From Alphaproteobacteria bacterium (GTDB lineage Bacteria > Pseudomonadota > Alphaproteobacteria > Rhizobiales > Xanthobacteraceae), in assembly GCA_037200445.1 (NCBI GenBank), contig JBBCGH010000001.1, positions 5,654,001-5,718,000 of the forward strand: a stretch of 64,000 bases of DNA, read 5' to 3'. The notes below the pieces were generated by a model. The model was not told the DNA's origin. It made no database searches and saw only the letters and a program-made list of their open reading frames with translations. The position numbers and the translations under genes were made by a program. Shown in pieces: positions 62,820 to 64,000 of this stretch (position 1 is its first letter; every line of letters begins with the position of its first letter).

Positions 62820-63785
62820 CTATTCCCGCCCCCGCCAGCGGCGAATCAGGCTCTCGATCAGCCCCGCCAGTCCCGCGGGGTAGGATCGCATCACCACAAT
62901 CACGATGGCGGCGAAGATGACCAAGCTCCATTCGCCGTAGGCCTGCAGGTAGGTCGAGAGAAAATTGATCGGCGGGGCGGCCAGCACCGGCCCAGCGAAA
63001 TGGCCTAGCCCGCCGATCACCACCATGATGATGATCTTCGCCATCTCGCTGAAGTCGACCAGCGAAGGCGTGAGTGTGAGCACGTAGTGGGCGTAGAGCA
63101 CGCCGGCGAGGCCCGCCATCGCGCTCGACAGCGTAAACGCGAACAGCTTGACGTTCGTCGTGTCGACGCCGAGCGACTGCGCGCGCAACTGGTCGTCCTT
63201 CACGGCGCGCATGAAATAGCCGATCGGCGAGCGCAGCACCACATGGGTGAGCAGCACGCAGCCCGCCGCGACCGCGACGAACGTATAGTAGTAGACGGTC
63301 GGCCGCACATGGCCGTAGAGCGACGGCACGCTCAGGCCCAGATCGCCGCGGGTGAAATCGTAAGCCGCGGTGAGCACGATGCGAAAGGTCTCGGCGAAAG
63401 CCCAGGTGGCGATCGCGAGGTAGATGGTGCGCATGCGCAGCACGAGGCGGCCGAGCAGATACCCGCCGAGCGCCGCCATGAGGATGCCGGCCGGCATGCT
63501 GACGAAGAGCGGCGTCTTCAAATGATAGATCAGCAGCCCCGACGTATAGGCGCCCACCGCCGCGAACGCATGCTGTGCGAGTGAGAACTGGCCGGTGAAG
63601 CCTGCGAGCAGGTTCCAGCTCACCGCCAGGATCGCGTAATAGGCGCTGATCGTCAGCACATGCAGCACGAAATCGCCGGTGAACAGCGGGACGGCCACGA
63701 GCGGCAGGCCGATCGCGAGCGTCACGATGGCGACGCGGCGCCAGTCGACGAATGCGCCCCACCCCTTGGTCAGCCCAGCAGACAT
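62820..63785 (-). CDS. Branched-chain amino-acid-type ABC permease, LivM-like
   Basis: 321 residues. ILAVSWNLLAGFTGQFSLAQHAFAAVGAY is the LivM block; MRAVKDDQLRAQSLGVDTTNVK the coupling loop. The LivF-type gene upstream on the same strand overlaps it by 16 bases. The rest of this third Liv system lies beyond the window. Confidence 0.9.
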   Translation of the reverse strand: MSAGLTKGWGAFVDWRRVAIVTLAIGLPLVAVPLFTGDFVLHVLTISAYYAILAVSWNLLAGFTGQFSLAQHAFAAVGAYTSGLLIYHLKTPLFVSMPAGILMAALGGYLLGRLVLRMRTIYLAIATWAFAETFRIVLTAAYDFTRGDLGLSVPSLYGHVRPTVYYYTFVAVAAGCVLLTHVVLRSPIGYFMRAVKDDQLRAQSLGVDTTNVKLFAFTLSSAMAGLAGVLYAHYVLTLTPSLVDFSEMAKIIIMVVIGGLGHFAGPVLAAPPINFLSTYLQAYGEWSLVIFAAIVIVVMRSYPAGLAGLIESLIRRWRGRE

Positions 63786-64000
63786 TCCTGGATCAATGCC
63801 CGTACGCGCGTGTTGTCGAAATCCCGCCCCGGCCCTTCGGCTTTCACGCGACCGAGGTTGAGGAGATAGAGATAGTCGGCCAGCGGAAGCGCCTGTTCGA
63901 CGTTCTGCTCCACCAGCAGGATTGCGATCCCGCTCGCCTTCTTGGTGGTGATGAGGATCTCGTAGACCTGTTCCACGAGGTTGGGCGCAAGTCCCGCCGT
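63770..64000 (-). CDS. Branched-chain amino-acid-type ABC ATPase, LivF-like, C-terminal part
   Basis: About 76 C-terminal residues; the start is beyond the window. The visible part begins with GLAPNLVEQVYE, the segment after Walker B in LivF, followed by ILLVEQNVEQALPLADYLYLLNLGRV with the switch region. Overlaps livM downstream. Confidence 0.88.
   Translation of the reverse strand, partial: TAGLAPNLVEQVYEILITTKKASGIAILLVEQNVEQALPLADYLYLLNLGRVKAEGPGRDFDNTRVRALIQECLLG

Overview
The window looks like chromosomal DNA of a GC-rich alphaproteobacterium of the order Hyphomicrobiales, probably near Bradyrhizobium or Xanthobacteraceae. Pointers are the base composition, the density of Liv-, polar amino-acid-, Dpp- and Ssu-type uptake systems, an orphan Bug/TctC binding protein, and an intergenic palindrome (53458-53558) of a kind I remember as abundant in this order. 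No ribosomal or core replication genes are present; tRNA-Ser(GGA) at 62649-62738 is the only RNA gene I recognise.

Layout. 1-4.2 kb: the end of a binding protein, a GNAT acetyltransferase and an NAD(P)-epimerase facing a MetE-like enzyme, and a small P-loop kinase. 4.4-8.5 kb: a sugar-type ABC transporter whose binding-protein gene is frameshifted. 8.5-9.4 kb: gene debris (GntR and amidohydrolase remnants). 9.5-17.2 kb, minus strand: carboxymuconolactone-decarboxylase-like protein, 3-hydroxyisobutyrate-dehydrogenase-like enzyme, trimethylamine-dehydrogenase-like flavoprotein and a complete Liv transporter. 17.7-24.6 kb: polar amino-acid ABC transporter followed by HyuB and HyuA. 24.6-29.0 kb: orphan Bug protein, then an aminotransferase with an amino-acid ABC transporter that lacks an ATPase. 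29.5-31.3 kb: an IS5-family element and an SDR dehydrogenase.

31.6-42.1 kb is the most unusual block. The minus arm is a binding protein, LivH, one 832-residue protein joining LivM, LivG and LivF, and a cytosine-deaminase-like amidohydrolase lacking two canonical catalytic residues. The divergent plus arm is an NTF2-like protein, a 63-residue protein equal to the C-terminal domain of FdrA, a DUF1116 protein, FdrA without that domain, and a DUF2877 protein. The last three correspond to AllF/AllG/AllH, reported in E. coli as oxamate carbamoyltransferase. The control region between the arms is rich in palindromes, and similar degenerate repeats lie just outside both ends. I infer a system that imports a ureide or cyclic amide, opens it, and transfers or releases a carbamoyl group; no carbamate kinase is present.

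42.3-48.0 kb: Dpp-type transporter with fused ATPases. 48.0-53.5 kb: polar amino-acid transporter divergent from a D-threonine-aldolase-like enzyme, binding protein and amidohydrolase. 53.5-53.7 kb: tandem palindromic and MITE-like repeats. 53.8-59.5 kb, minus strand: Ssu-type transporter, an M24 protein without metal ligands and an exported amidohydrolase. 59.7-62.4 kb: a two-subunit molybdenum hydroxylase whose catalytic Glu reads as Gln. 62.8-64.0 kb: the end of a third Liv transporter. About two thirds of the genes are transport components next to one or two catabolic enzymes, the pattern of a scavenging accessory region.
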